This document shows positions 46,323 through 55,957 of a DNA stretch of 64,000 nt, in pieces; positions within the stretch are counted from its first letter, which is position 1, and every line of letters starts with the position of its first letter. The DNA is from DASQZK01 sp963764345. Lineage in GTDB: Bacteria; Bacteroidota; Bacteroidia; Bacteroidales; GCA-2748055. The notes below the pieces were generated by a model that was not told the origin of the DNA, did no database searches, and was given only the letters and a program-made list of their open reading frames with translations. Made by a program: the position numbers and the translations under genes. Where the stretch lies: NCBI GenBank assembly GCA_963764345.1, contig CAVXSF010000015.1, positions 124,001-188,000 on the forward strand, read 5' to 3'.

Positions 46323-46766
46323 ACCGGTTTATTTTGAGAGTAAAGGTTTAGATTCTTGTTTTCTTACAGGAAGTAAAATAACGAAGAACAGTTCCGGAAA
46401 GGAATTATTTTCGACAAAAAGTATGGTTTTGTCGATGAACAGGAACTGCAAAGAAGCAATCAAAATCCGGTATCAATCTTTCAATGCTGACCAGGCAGAT
46501 TTTCACCTGCCGATGGACTTAACTGGCTTGTTTTTAGAATTAATCCGGAATTATTTGTGTAAAGTCATATTCTGTTCATGTTTTATTTATGCGGATTAAT
46601 AAAAACGTTTTTGTCTTAAAATATCTAATATTCAAAATAATAACACATTAAATATTAGATGCTTAAACACTGTTTTAGATGAAAACCCTGATTAAGCCTT
46701 AACCTATATATTCTTTTTTATAAGTCGTAATTTTCATAATTTGAACTTTTTAATAAAGAAAATGAA
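46323..46766. other. AT-rich regulatory region upstream of the LuxR-type gene
   Basis: About 440 bp without a gene. It contains the 10-bp inverted repeat at 46623-46660, and is markedly AT-rich from 46540 onward. Confidence 0.45.
46623..46660. promoter_or_regulatory. Inverted repeat ATCTAATATT-N18-AATATTAGAT
   Basis: Arms at 46623-46632 and 46651-46660 are perfectly complementary and lie 107 bp before the LuxR-type start. Possible operator for that regulator, or a leader hairpin. Confidence 0.45.
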
Positions 46767-47426
46767 ATGAGCGTTGAAAAATCCGGCATATTTATTATTT
46801 ACTCAGAGCGGTTATTTTGTGACGGAATGCGTTCGATGCTGGTTGGTGAGGAAGAATATTATATTTCAGGCATGACAGACAGGGCAGAACTTGCGTTGAA
46901 TGAAATTTCTTCATGCCATCCTGACATTCTTCTTCTTGAAGTTGAACAAGCCAATGTTCTAACTATCGACTTCATCGATACCCTGAAAGCCAAACATCAC
47001 AGTCTGCCAATCTTTCTCATCGCTTCTGAAATGAAAAGGGGTCTGACAGAGAATATTATTGATTCAGGAATTTCAGGATTCATTTTTAAAAGCGGCAATA
47101 AGGACGAACTTCTCAAAGGCTTGTCGAGACTGCGGTCCAACGACCGGTATTTCTGCAGGGAGATTTCGCAAATGTTACTTAAAGATTTCCAGGACCTAAA
47201 CCAGGATAAAGATGAGTTACTCACATACCGTGAAAGGCAAATCCTTGAACTACTTGTTGATGGGGAGACAAACCAAAAAATAGCCAGTGTTCTTCGGATA
47301 AGTGAAAACACGGTAAAGACCCATCGACGGAATATGATGGAAAAATTCGGTGCACGAAATCTTTTAGGCATGGTACGTTATGCCTTTGAGAAGAATATTA
47401 TCAGCCGTAACGAGCCTGCGGTCTAA
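46767..47426 (+). CDS. LuxR/NarL-type regulator with degenerate receiver domain
   Basis: A 219-residue protein with the layout of a NarL-type response regulator. The C-terminal helix-turn-helix is normal (LTYRERQILELLVDGETNQK, then VLRISENTVKTHRRNMMEKF). The receiver lacks its active site: the phosphoacceptor Asp is Glu58 in DILLLEVEQ, and the N-terminal acidic pair is replaced by IYSER at 11-15, while Ser87 and Lys108 remain. It therefore probably works without phosphorylation, with Glu58 perhaps mimicking a phosphorylated state. No kinase gene is adjacent. An inverted repeat upstream could be an autoregulatory site. Confidence 0.88.
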   Translation: MSVEKSGIFIIYSERLFCDGMRSMLVGEEEYYISGMTDRAELALNEISSCHPDILLLEVEQANVLTIDFIDTLKAKHHSLPIFLIASEMKRGLTENIIDSGISGFIFKSGNKDELLKGLSRLRSNDRYFCREISQMLLKDFQDLNQDKDELLTYRERQILELLVDGETNQKIASVLRISENTVKTHRRNMMEKFGARNLLGMVRYAFEKNIISRNEPAV

Positions 47427-47717
47427 CCCTTAATCACAATTCCCTGTTTTTAACAAGGTAGAAATCTTTCCTTCCGGCAGATGCAACAGGTATGAAAATC
47501 CTTGATCTTTACGGAATTTACCGGTCATTGAAGATGAATTAAGTTTTCATTCTGCATAATTGATTTTAAAGGTAGAATAGCTTTTCCCGCTCGTTCGGGA
47601 GAACCACACATGATTGATTATTTTAAGGTTACGTTTAGCTCCGCTGAGCTTTTCGCCTCAGGCGGATCGGTTGTGCTGTCATCAATCATGCGGGTTTCAT
47701 AAAGAATAAAACATGAT
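47427..47717. other. Intergenic region before the PQQ dehydrogenase
   Basis: No gene is visible. Two small hairpins, AGCT-CCGCTG-AGCT near 47637 and CGCC-TCA-GGCG near 47654, lie in the 80 bp before the next start. Confidence 0.35.
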
Positions 47718-49871
47718 GTGATGCAAAATCTAAAGGACAGAAACCACAGGATCTCACAGGCTACGATAATGGTGGTTCTTTCAGGTCTTATTATTACCAG
47801 CTGCCAACGGCATCTCTCCGAAGCCGGAATAAACTGGCCGGTATATCTGGGCGGCAACAGCAGCAGTCAGTATTCGCCTCTCAGCATGATCAACCTCAAG
47901 AATGTCCGTGACTTAAAACCGGCCTGGGTGTATCATTGTGGTGACGACATTACGGGCAACGCAACGCAGATTCAGTGTAATCCTCTTGTGATTGACGGGG
48001 TTATGTATGGCACTTCCCCTAAACTAAAGGTTTTTGCACTTGATGCTTCAAACGGACAGGTGTTGTGGGAATACGACCCATATCCCAATATAAAATTTGC
48101 CATGAATGTGAACCGGGGCGTTGCATACTGGGAGAAAGGAAAAGACAGGCGCATTCTCTTCAGTGCAGGTCCGTTGTTGTATGAGCTGAATGCCGACAAC
48201 GGAAGTCCGGTACTTACCTTTGGGGATTCAGGCCGGGTTTCTCTCAGGTCGGGTTTGGGCGATAATGCGCAAAATCTGTATGTTGTTGCAACTTCACCGG
48301 GTATTGTTTACAGGGACCTTCTGATCATTGGTTCCAGGGTTTCCGAGACTGCTGGTGCTGCCCCGGGATACATCAGGGCTTTTAATATTTTAACGGGCAA
48401 ACTGACCTGGGTTTTTCATACCATACCCCAACCCGGTGAGTATGGATATGATACCTGGCCCGATTCAGCCTGGAAAACTGCCGGAGGGGCGAATGCCTGG
48501 GCCGGGATGAGCCTGGATGCCGGCAAAGGGATCGTTTTTGTCCCGACAGGATCGGCAGCCTTCGATTTCTGGGGCGGAAACCGGAAAGGCAGGGATTTGT
48601 TTGCCAACACTCTCCTTGCTCTGGATGCTGCCACGGGAAAACGTATTTGGCACTTTCAAACGGTATATCATGACCTCTGGGACCGGGATCTGCCGGCACC
48701 GCCTAACCTGGTAACCATCAGGCATGAAGGTAAACGAATAGAGGCAGTGGCACAGATCACCAAATCCGGCTTTGTTTATCTTTTAGACAGGGCTTCCGGC
48801 AAGCCTCTCTTTCCAGTGGAGGAGGTTCATGTTCCTCCTTCCGATCTTGCAGGTGAAAAAGCCTGGCCCGTGCAGCCTTTTCCGGTATTACCCCCACCCT
48901 TCTCACCCCAGGCCCTGACTATGGAAAATATCACGGATATCAGTCCGGAATCCCATAAATATACGGCTGGCATCCTGGAAAACCTTCGTACAGGAAGACA
49001 ATTTATCCCGCCAAGTACAGAAGGAACCGTAATTTTTCCGGGATTCGATGGCGGTGGTGAATGGGGCGGTGCCGCCTTCGATCCGGATCAGGGAATCCTT
49101 TATGTAAACGGAAGTATCATGCCCTGGATACTGACAATGGTAAGAATAGATACAGCATCAGGTTCATCTGTAGATCCTGGTATGCGATCCTACCAGATCC
49201 ACTGTGCCGTTTGCCATGGCAGGGACAGGCAGGGAACACCCGGCGGGATCTATCCCTCCCTTCTGTCTGTGAACGACAAATATACCGATGAGGAGATGTT
49301 GACTATATTGAATATGGGCAAAGGATTCATGCCTTCGTTCAGGAACCTCAGTTCTGACGAAAAAAAGGCCATCCTGGGTTATATCACCGGCAGGAAAACA
49401 GACTATAATGCACATGAATCCGGCATGGAAAAAAATTCAGGCGCTGTACCCTACACACATACAGGCTATAACCGTTTCCTGGATCAGAACGGATATCCGG
49501 CCGTGAAACCGCCATGGGGATCCCTTACTGCCATTGATTTGAATATGGGAACCATTAGATGGCAGGTCCCCCTTGGAGAAATTCCGGAACTGACCAGGCA
49601 GGGAATACCAAAAACCGGTACTGAAAATTATGGAGGACCGGTTGTGACCGCTGGCGGACTGATTTTTATCGGGGCTTCGAAAGACGGCTATTTCCGGGCT
49701 TTTAACAAGGAAACAGGTGAAGAATTGTGGAAATACAAACTTCCGGCCGGGGGGTATGCCACGCCGTCTGTTTACCAGGTTTCCGGTAAGGAATATATCG
49801 TTATTGCCTGCGGAGGAGGGAAAATGGGAACACCATCGGGAGACAGTTATATAGCCTTCAGTCTTCAGTGA
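47718..49871 (+). CDS. PQQ-dependent dehydrogenase lipoprotein with inserted cytochrome c domain
   Basis: A 717-residue periplasmic quinoprotein. The signal ends in a lipobox, VLSGLIITSC, with Cys29. An eight-bladed PQQ propeller begins NWPVYLGGNSSSQYSPLSMI and contains the W/DLWDRDLPAPPNLV and GIVFVPTGSAAFD blades. At about 490-560 a cytochrome c domain with CAVCHG and axial MGKGFMPSF is inserted, then the propeller resumes (LTAIDLNMGTIRWQVPLGEI). Electrons would pass from the alcohol, aldose or similar substrate through PQQ to the built-in haem. The substrate cannot be assigned. The ATG at 47721 is an equal start. The LuxR-type gene upstream may regulate it. Confidence 0.92.
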   Translation: MMQNLKDRNHRISQATIMVVLSGLIITSCQRHLSEAGINWPVYLGGNSSSQYSPLSMINLKNVRDLKPAWVYHCGDDITGNATQIQCNPLVIDGVMYGTSPKLKVFALDASNGQVLWEYDPYPNIKFAMNVNRGVAYWEKGKDRRILFSAGPLLYELNADNGSPVLTFGDSGRVSLRSGLGDNAQNLYVVATSPGIVYRDLLIIGSRVSETAGAAPGYIRAFNILTGKLTWVFHTIPQPGEYGYDTWPDSAWKTAGGANAWAGMSLDAGKGIVFVPTGSAAFDFWGGNRKGRDLFANTLLALDAATGKRIWHFQTVYHDLWDRDLPAPPNLVTIRHEGKRIEAVAQITKSGFVYLLDRASGKPLFPVEEVHVPPSDLAGEKAWPVQPFPVLPPPFSPQALTMENITDISPESHKYTAGILENLRTGRQFIPPSTEGTVIFPGFDGGGEWGGAAFDPDQGILYVNGSIMPWILTMVRIDTASGSSVDPGMRSYQIHCAVCHGRDRQGTPGGIYPSLLSVNDKYTDEEMLTILNMGKGFMPSFRNLSSDEKKAILGYITGRKTDYNAHESGMEKNSGAVPYTHTGYNRFLDQNGYPAVKPPWGSLTAIDLNMGTIRWQVPLGEIPELTRQGIPKTGTENYGGPVVTAGGLIFIGASKDGYFRAFNKETGEELWKYKLPAGGYATPSVYQVSGKEYIVIACGGGKMGTPSGDSYIAFSLQ

Positions 49872-50377
49872 TCCGACGCTGAGATCCTCATTTTACCCTG
49901 CAAACTGTTTTGCAAAACATGATAACATCGCTGAATCCGGCGCCGGTTAAATATACTCCTGAAGTGAGCGTTCCAGGGGATCGCGGGAAATCCTTCTTCA
50001 GGTATATCGGGGCTTTATGGAGTGTACCGGAAAAAATTTGGGTTTGAATTGAATAAAGGTAATGTAAATTATCACAATCCTTTGAAAACGACTTATCCGA
50101 GTTTATGCAGAAGCATGAAAATAACTGTCCAGAAAGCAATACAGAATAACAGTACAGTCCAACGTATTAGTATGATTTGGGTCCTGGTCATGTTTCTTCT
50201 TCTTTTCACAAAAAGTTTTAGGTAATCACTTTTTACGGGACCATGACTCCTGGGTTACATAAAAGTTAAAAAAAAGTTGTTGAAATGAATTTTTCAGGTG
50301 ACAAACCAATACGAATGTTAATACATGCTGAAGAAGACTAACCTGTTTTGTGTTTTTTTGTCCGGCGATTTCATTGG
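49872..50377. other. Convergent intergenic region, PQQ dehydrogenase / relA-like
   Basis: About 500 bp. A TGCAAA-CTGT-TTTGCA palindrome at 49899-49914, 28 bp after the dehydrogenase stop, may be a terminator stem. One small open frame (50115-50225) is listed separately; no other gene is credible. Confidence 0.4.
50115..50225 (+). CDS. Possible 36-residue membrane peptide (doubtful)
   Basis: ATG 50115 opens a frame, MKITVQKAIQNNSTVQRISM, followed by WVLVMFLLLFTKSFR and a stop at 50225, i.e. a polar head and one hydrophobic segment. There is no ribosome site, homology I can name, or neighbouring partner. It may be chance. Confidence 0.15.
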   Translation: MKITVQKAIQNNSTVQRISMIWVLVMFLLLFTKSFR

Positions 50378-52585
50378 TTATTCGAGACGTTTTACTGAAT
50401 TTACACCTTTTACCTTCGCGAGTTTTTTTGTCAGAATATCGAGATGAGCGGTGTCGCGGACATAAATCTGAATGGTCCCTTCAAAGAGTCCGTCACTTGA
50501 TTCCATCTGAAGCGAACGCATATTTACTTTAAGGTCCTTTGAAATCACTTCTGAGATATTGCTGACAATACCGATATCGTCGATACCTGTGATCTGAAGT
50601 CTTGCCAAAAAATACCGGTCTTTATCAGATCTGGTCCAGCGGGCTTTCACTACGCGATAACCGAACTTATTGATGAGCTGATGGGCGTTGGGACAGTTTA
50701 ACCGGTGGATGGTGATGCCTGAACTTACTGTGACAAAACCGAAAATATCATCGCCGAAAATAGGGTTACAGCATTTGCCGAGTTTATAATCCACACCTGC
50801 CAACCTGTCGTCGATGATCAGGTAATCATTTGGTTCAGTCTGAGAATGGCGAATCAGTTTTTCAACGGCTTCTTCTTCAATCGGCACAGTTTTGGAGCTA
50901 TCGGTCCTTTCTTTTTCGCTGGTCAGGATTTCCTTGATTTCAAGAAGGTCAATATTTTCCCTGGCCACATCAAAGTAAAGGTCAAGGGCATCATTATATT
51001 TATAATGTCTTAAAAGTTGCCGGATATTTGGATCGTTGAATTCTACTTTCCAGTTTTTAAATCTGCGCCGGAGGATCTCTTTGCCATTTTCCGCTTCTTT
51101 AAGCTTCAGTTCTTTCATGGCAAGTTTGATCTTCGCTTTGGCTTTGGATGTCACAACGAAGTTAAGCCAGTCGATGTTTGGCTTTTGATTTTTAGACCGC
51201 AGGATTTCGACTTTATCCCCGTTTCTGAGTACATGCCTGATAGGTACGTTTTTGCCATTCAGTTTGGCGCCGACACAACTTGTACCGACGGCTGTATGAA
51301 CATCAAATGCAAAATCCAGGACGGTGGCTCCCTCTGGAAACTTCTTCAGATCTCCCTGAGGGGTAAAGACAAAGATTTCTTTGTTATCGAGGCTGAGTTT
51401 GAAATCGTCGAGCAGATTCTGGGCGTCGGTTTCGGTATTTTCAAGCAATTCCCGTATCCTGATGAGCCAGTCGTCGATACCTTCTTCTCCCTTTAATCCT
51501 TTGTACTTCCAATGGGCAGCAAGACCTTTCTCTGCTATTTCGTTCATTCTTTGGCTTCTGATCTGCACCTCCACCCAATGACCACCGGCGACCATGACCG
51601 TGGTGTGAAGCGATTCATAACCATTACTTTTAGGCACCGATAACCAGTCCCTGAGCCGTTCCGGGTTAGGCGTGTAATGATCGGTAACAAGAGAGTAAAT
51701 TCTCCAGCAGTCAGCTTTTTCCTTTTCAGGCGGTGAATCGACAATGATCCGTATTGCAAATTTATCATAGACCTCATCAAAATCCACTTTCTGTTTCTTC
51801 ATTTTCCGCCAGATGGATGAAATGGCTTTAGGCCTTCCCTTTATTTCAGCTTCAAGCCCCATGGCGGAAATCTCATCTTCCAGGGGGGTTATGAAATCCC
51901 TGATAAACCGGTTTCGTTTGGTACGGGTAGCCTGGAGTTTTTTCTCAATCATGGTATAAGCCTCGGGCTCAAGGTATTTCATGGTAACATCCTCGAGTTC
52001 CGACATCATATTATAAAGCCCCAGGCGGTGAGCAAGCGGGGAATAGATATATCTGGTTTCGGATGCAATCTCGATCTGAACATCCCGCGGGAATCGCTCC
52101 AGGATTCTCATCATGTACAACCGTTCAGCCAGTTTAACCAGGATAACCCTTACGTCACGGGCAAGGGTTAGTATCAGGTTACGCAGGTTCTCAGCCTGAG
52201 AGGAAGTTTTTTCCGGTTTGATCTTTGAAATTTTGGCAAGGCCTTCTATGATTTCTGCAATTTTATCGCCGAATTCCTGACGGATAAAATCAATGGTAAA
52301 ATCACCATGATTTACAAATTCAGTCAGAAGGGCCACCACAACGCTGGTTGTAGCCATACCCATTTCGGAAGCCACGATATGAGCAATAGCCAGGGAATGG
52401 ACGATGGCGAAATCACCGTGACGCTGCGGGATCTCCAGGCTTTTTTCGCTTGTAAGAACGAAGGCTTTCTTGAGCAACTCCAATTCAGAAGGTGTTGAAA
52501 GTGCTGCCTTGCATTCCCTGAGCAAAGCCCGGTACTCTCCTTTTATTTTTGAATTTAAGATGTCAGAATTCAAATCCATAATCAA
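50378..52585 (-). CDS. RelA/SpoT-family (p)ppGpp synthetase with inactive hydrolase domain
   Basis: A 735-residue stringent-response enzyme. Domains in order: HD-like (about 55-165), synthetase (about 235-365), TGS (about 395-460, VFTPQGDLKKFPEGATVLDF), and C-terminal zinc-finger-like and ACT domains. The hydrolase site is lost: the usual LLHDVVEDT is LLTEFVNHG (86-94) and the usual KLADRLHNM is KLAERLYMM (151-159), although His63 remains. The synthetase site is complete with Asp274, RLRD at 310-313, NGYESLH (321-327) and Glu339 in VEVQIR. It should make but not degrade (p)ppGpp, so a separate SpoT-type enzyme is expected elsewhere. RLRD resembles the RXKD type rather than EXDD of E. coli RelA. 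Confidence 0.93.
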   Translation of the reverse strand: MIMDLNSDILNSKIKGEYRALLRECKAALSTPSELELLKKAFVLTSEKSLEIPQRHGDFAIVHSLAIAHIVASEMGMATTSVVVALLTEFVNHGDFTIDFIRQEFGDKIAEIIEGLAKISKIKPEKTSSQAENLRNLILTLARDVRVILVKLAERLYMMRILERFPRDVQIEIASETRYIYSPLAHRLGLYNMMSELEDVTMKYLEPEAYTMIEKKLQATRTKRNRFIRDFITPLEDEISAMGLEAEIKGRPKAISSIWRKMKKQKVDFDEVYDKFAIRIIVDSPPEKEKADCWRIYSLVTDHYTPNPERLRDWLSVPKSNGYESLHTTVMVAGGHWVEVQIRSQRMNEIAEKGLAAHWKYKGLKGEEGIDDWLIRIRELLENTETDAQNLLDDFKLSLDNKEIFVFTPQGDLKKFPEGATVLDFAFDVHTAVGTSCVGAKLNGKNVPIRHVLRNGDKVEILRSKNQKPNIDWLNFVVTSKAKAKIKLAMKELKLKEAENGKEILRRRFKNWKVEFNDPNIRQLLRHYKYNDALDLYFDVARENIDLLEIKEILTSEKERTDSSKTVPIEEEAVEKLIRHSQTEPNDYLIIDDRLAGVDYKLGKCCNPIFGDDIFGFVTVSSGITIHRLNCPNAHQLINKFGYRVVKARWTRSDKDRYFLARLQITGIDDIGIVSNISEVISKDLKVNMRSLQMESSDGLFEGTIQIYVRDTAHLDILTKKLAKVKGVNSVKRLE

Positions 52586-52849
52586 ATACTATTTTCAAAG
52601 CAGCAGACGGACTTCCCATGGCCGGTGTCCTTGTTCAACCAAAAAGGGCTACGTCAGGGTCGTTTTCATCACGACCTAAAAATACGAACAATCCATTCAA
52701 ACCGGAAATGAATAAAACGCTTTCTTTCGGTGTGCCGTAATAACAGGACGGCTACCTCACTGATATTCAGATTAAAGAGACAAAACTTTGTTTACCCTTG
52801 TTAACACGGGCCTCTCATAGGAACAAACGATACCTGAAACAACGAAAAA
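52586..52849. other. Spacer upstream of the RelA-like gene
   Basis: About 264 bp holding the expected promoter of the RelA-like gene. I found no exact -7 element and no gene. Confidence 0.3.
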
Positions 52850-53086
52850 TCAGTCCTGATCAGATTTTTTTCCGGTCAGGGGAACCAGCAGGTATTCCAG
52901 CCCGTTGAGTTTGATTTCATAAAGGGTTTCCAGCAATATTCCCAGTTTGCCTTCGGGAAACCCTTTCCTGTTAAACCATTCGAGATAGGATACGGGAAGA
53001 CGGTATAACAGGGTGCCTTTATATTTACCGTAAGGCATTTTCACCGAAACAATCTTTTTCAGTATTTCAGGATCTGTGTTGTACAT
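52850..53086 (-). CDS. DUF3820 family protein
   Basis: A 78-residue protein matching the DUF3820 pattern: MPYGKYKGTLLYRLPVSYLEW, written as MPYGKYKGTLL and LPVSYLEWF, then KGFPEGKLGILLETLYEIKL and GLEYLLVPL. The start at 53086 (MYNTDPEILKK) is preferred because the longer frame to 53221 adds 45 residues without family similarity. The function is unknown. It lies between the RelA-like gene and the outer-membrane protein on the same strand. Confidence 0.8.
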   Translation of the reverse strand: MYNTDPEILKKIVSVKMPYGKYKGTLLYRLPVSYLEWFNRKGFPEGKLGILLETLYEIKLNGLEYLLVPLTGKKSDQD

Positions 53087-53258
53087 GGTTTTCAATGTTG
53101 GGGATTTCCTTCCGTAAAGAATGAACGGTTTATGTGTTTTCAGGCAATGTAGTAAATAATTCGTGATATTTCTTCCTCTCTCCAAATACGGTCGGAAAGA
53201 GGAAAAGAAACCGGGAACCAAAGGGAAAACGGTTTCAGGCTGACCAGTAACAAAAAAA

Positions 53259-53291
53259 ATCCCGCAGACATTTCAGGTGTATCTGCGGGAT
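53259..53291 (-). terminator. Intrinsic terminator of the DUF6588-like gene
   Basis: The 10-bp stem ATCCCGCAGA (53259-53268) with TCTGCGGGAT (53282-53291) is followed, on the minus strand, by eight T residues (53252-53259 on the plus strand are A). It lies 26 bp after the stop of the outer-membrane protein gene. Confidence 0.85.
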
Positions 53292-53316
53292 GGTTTTAGA
53301 CTAAGTGGTCTTTTGG

Positions 53317-54421
53317 TTATCTGAAGCTTACTCCGAGTCCGGTTGTAAACACGCTGTAATTTGCTTTGGTATAATCGAACTGAATGGTCAGAACGCCGAG
53401 TTTTAGTCTCATCCCGACATTGAGTCTCAGGTCTTTATGATTTTGGATTGTGACATCAAAAGGATCTTTTTTCACATCTGAATTTGTAACGACAACCTGT
53501 CCGAAGTAAGGGCTTGATGTATCTGTCTCCAGCCGGCTGATGGGAAAGTTGCCAAACAGTCCCACGTTGGCTTTACTATTACTGTACCCGATGCCTTCAT
53601 AAAAAGATATCACGGGTAATGTCTGGGAAGCGATAAGGTTGATGGTCCATGCCTGTACACCCAGCTGTATTTTCTGTTCCTTAAACATGAGAGGATCGGT
53701 AGTAAGATCAGTGGCGTATAGCATCGGGCTGAAAATTAACGTTGGCATATGTCTTGAGGCTGGTATACCCGCCCTGGACGCTTACATCCAGAACCGGCAG
53801 GTGTTTCAAACCCGGGATATGCTGGAGGATGCTGTGCTTCAGTCCAACGCCCCACAAGCCGATACTTCCGTAACTGCCAAAATTAAGGTTGGGCAGGTAT
53901 CTTACAGTCACATCGGTTCCCAGGGGAAGTCCGATACCCAGCTGGGCCATTGGCAGTGGGATAAAATTCATGCCGGTGCCGTTAGGAGCCTCGTATTGGG
54001 CGATGGTTGCAGTCTGTGGATCTCCGTTCATATCAGTATAGTTGGCCTGGTACAACAAATCGGGACGGGTATCTGTCTTTTTTCCTGCGATGGTTGGAGT
54101 GAAAGGATCTCCTTCGATATTAGCAGAAAGGCCCATTTTTGAAAGGTCCATTGTCCTTGCTGAAGGCGGTGCCCATGCGGTATTCAGTGTCAGTGTTACG
54201 TCAAAACCGCCCAGTTTATGGGGTTTGGCGGTATTATACCATCCTCCGTTAAGACTGGCTGCAAAAGAATTGGCATAGGGTGACAGATATCCCTTAAACA
54301 GAACCTGGGCATCGTTAATACCCCCTTTGATAAAATCCACTTCTTTGATCTGCGACCAGGACGGAGCGGCAAACAAAACCGCCAGGACAGCGGTCATTAT
54401 TACAGGGCGTAATTTTTTCAT
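53317..54421 (-). CDS. Outer-membrane protein (DUF6588-like), frameshifted near 53719
   Basis: The N-terminal frame starts MKKLRPVIMTAVLAVLFAAP, a signal peptide, and continues through barrel-like strands to NVNFQPDAIRH, where it stops at 53708. The next frame resumes immediately with YATDLTTDPLMFKEQKIQLG and runs to the terminal strand TTGLGVSFR with a final Arg. Removing the T at 53719 joins them as NFQPDAYATDLTTD and gives a protein of about 367 residues. Both halves have the alternating pattern of a beta-barrel. The family (Bacteroidota-specific, function unknown) is recognised only tentatively. The break is of the same one-base insertion kind as elsewhere in this window. Confidence 0.75.
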
Positions 54422-54639
54422 AGCAGGGTTTCGATTTAATTTAACGTATTTTAAGCTAATAAATAATAGGTTCGATCACGGTATCATTCCTTCCGATCCG
54501 TGAACCTGAAATTACTATACAGGATTTTCGGTGTGGAATGCTTCATTTAACGAAATCCGGCAGATATGGTTACGATTTTCGGGTCACGCTTTACATGCAA
54601 TTGATGAACCGCCCTGATGAAAAAGTAAAGCTTCTTTCT

Positions 54640-54647
54640 TATCTTTA
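54640..54647 (+). promoter_or_regulatory. Possible -7 element TATCTTTA for rarA
   Basis: TATCTTTA is one mismatch from TAnnTTTG and lies 25 bp before ATG 54665. The predicted leader is about ten bases. No TTTG -33 box is clear. Confidence 0.4.
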
Positions 54648-54664
54648 CGTCTAATTTTGACGGA

Positions 54665-55957
54665 ATGGTTACAAATCAGCCTTTAGCAGACAGGATGAGA
54701 CCCAGGGATCTCGGGGAATATGCGGGTCAGCAGCATCTTACCGGGAAAGATGGGGTAATCAGGAAGATGATTGAAAGCGGGAATCTGAGTTCATTCATCC
54801 TGTGGGGTCCCCCCGGCGTAGGCAAAACCACACTGGCAAAAATTGTTGCCCACAAACTGGACCGTCCTTTTTATACCCTCAGCGCGATCAATTCCGGAGT
54901 AAAAGATGTCAGGGAAACCATTGAAAAAGCCCGCCAGCAACAATTTTTCAACAAACCCTCTCCCGTCATGTTTATTGATGAAATCCACCGCTTCAGCAAA
55001 TCACAGCAGGATTCCCTGCTTGGCGCCGTGGAGCAGGGTACGGTTGTGCTGATTGGCGCAACCACCGAAAATCCGTCTTTCGAGGTAATCTCCCCTCTCC
55101 TGTCGCGATGCCAGGTTTATGTGCTGGAACCTCTTGGAAAGGAAGAACTTGAAGGACTATTGAAAAAAGCGCTCGAGAGAGATGTCTACCTGAAGACACT
55201 GAATATCGAAATTCAGGAAAAGGAGGCACTTTTCAGATATTCCGGGGGGGATGTCAGGAAACTTTTCAATGCACTTGAACTGGTTGTGAACGCTGAAACC
55301 CCTGATGGCAAATCAGACAAAGTTGTGGTTACGAATGATAAAGTCAAGACGATCATCCAGGAAAACCTGGCTTTATATGACAAAGCCGGTGAGATGCATT
55401 ATGATATCATTTCGGCATTTATTAAGTCGGTCAGGGGCAGCGATCCTGATGCAGCAGTATACTGGCTTGCCAGGATGATCGAAGGCGGTGAGGAAATCAA
55501 ATTCATCGCCAGGCGTCTGGTTATTCTTGCTGCCGAAGATATCGGTCTTGCCAACCCGAATGCTTTGCTGATGGCAAGCACCTGTTTTCAGGCAGTGCAT
55601 GTCATCGGCCTGCCGGAATCGAGGATCATTCTCTCGGAGACGACGATATACCTGGCTTCTTCACCTAAAAGCAATTCAGCCTACATGGCCATTGACAAAG
55701 CCCTTGACATTGTGAGGAAATCGGGAAACCTTCCCGTTCCGCTTCATCTTAGAAATGCACCTACTAAACTTATGAAGGACCTCGGCTACGGTACCGATTA
55801 CAAATACGCCCATGCTTACGAGGATCATTTCATTGATGAAAACTATTTTCCGGAAGACTTAAAGGACCGGGATATTTATCAACCGGGAGAGAACCCGCGT
55901 GAAAAGGAACACAAAGACCGGCTGAACCGGTTATGGAAAAACAGATATAAACCATGA
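54665..55957 (+). CDS. rarA: Replication-associated recombination protein A (RarA/MgsA)
   Basis: A 430-residue clamp-loader-like AAA+ ATPase that acts at stalled replication forks. Motifs: Walker A GPPGVGKTTLAKI, Walker B FIDEIHRFSKSQQD, sensor IGATTENPSFEVISPLLSRC, and the C-terminal MgsA region EDIGLANPNALL and YLASSPKSNSAYMAID. The start at 54665 is the first ATG and fits the family N-terminus (PLADRMRPRDLGEYAGQ). Its stop overlaps the kdsA start by four bases (ATGA), an unusual pairing of repair and lipopolysaccharide genes. Confidence 0.95.
   Translation: MVTNQPLADRMRPRDLGEYAGQQHLTGKDGVIRKMIESGNLSSFILWGPPGVGKTTLAKIVAHKLDRPFYTLSAINSGVKDVRETIEKARQQQFFNKPSPVMFIDEIHRFSKSQQDSLLGAVEQGTVVLIGATTENPSFEVISPLLSRCQVYVLEPLGKEELEGLLKKALERDVYLKTLNIEIQEKEALFRYSGGDVRKLFNALELVVNAETPDGKSDKVVVTNDKVKTIIQENLALYDKAGEMHYDIISAFIKSVRGSDPDAAVYWLARMIEGGEEIKFIARRLVILAAEDIGLANPNALLMASTCFQAVHVIGLPESRIILSETTIYLASSPKSNSAYMAIDKALDIVRKSGNLPVPLHLRNAPTKLMKDLGYGTDYKYAHAYEDHFIDENYFPEDLKDRDIYQPGENPREKEHKDRLNRLWKNRYKP

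Noticed and set aside
49888..50139. 83-residue minus-strand open frame after the PQQ gene
   Set aside because: No similarity, no start signal, and it overlaps a palindrome that looks like a terminator stem.
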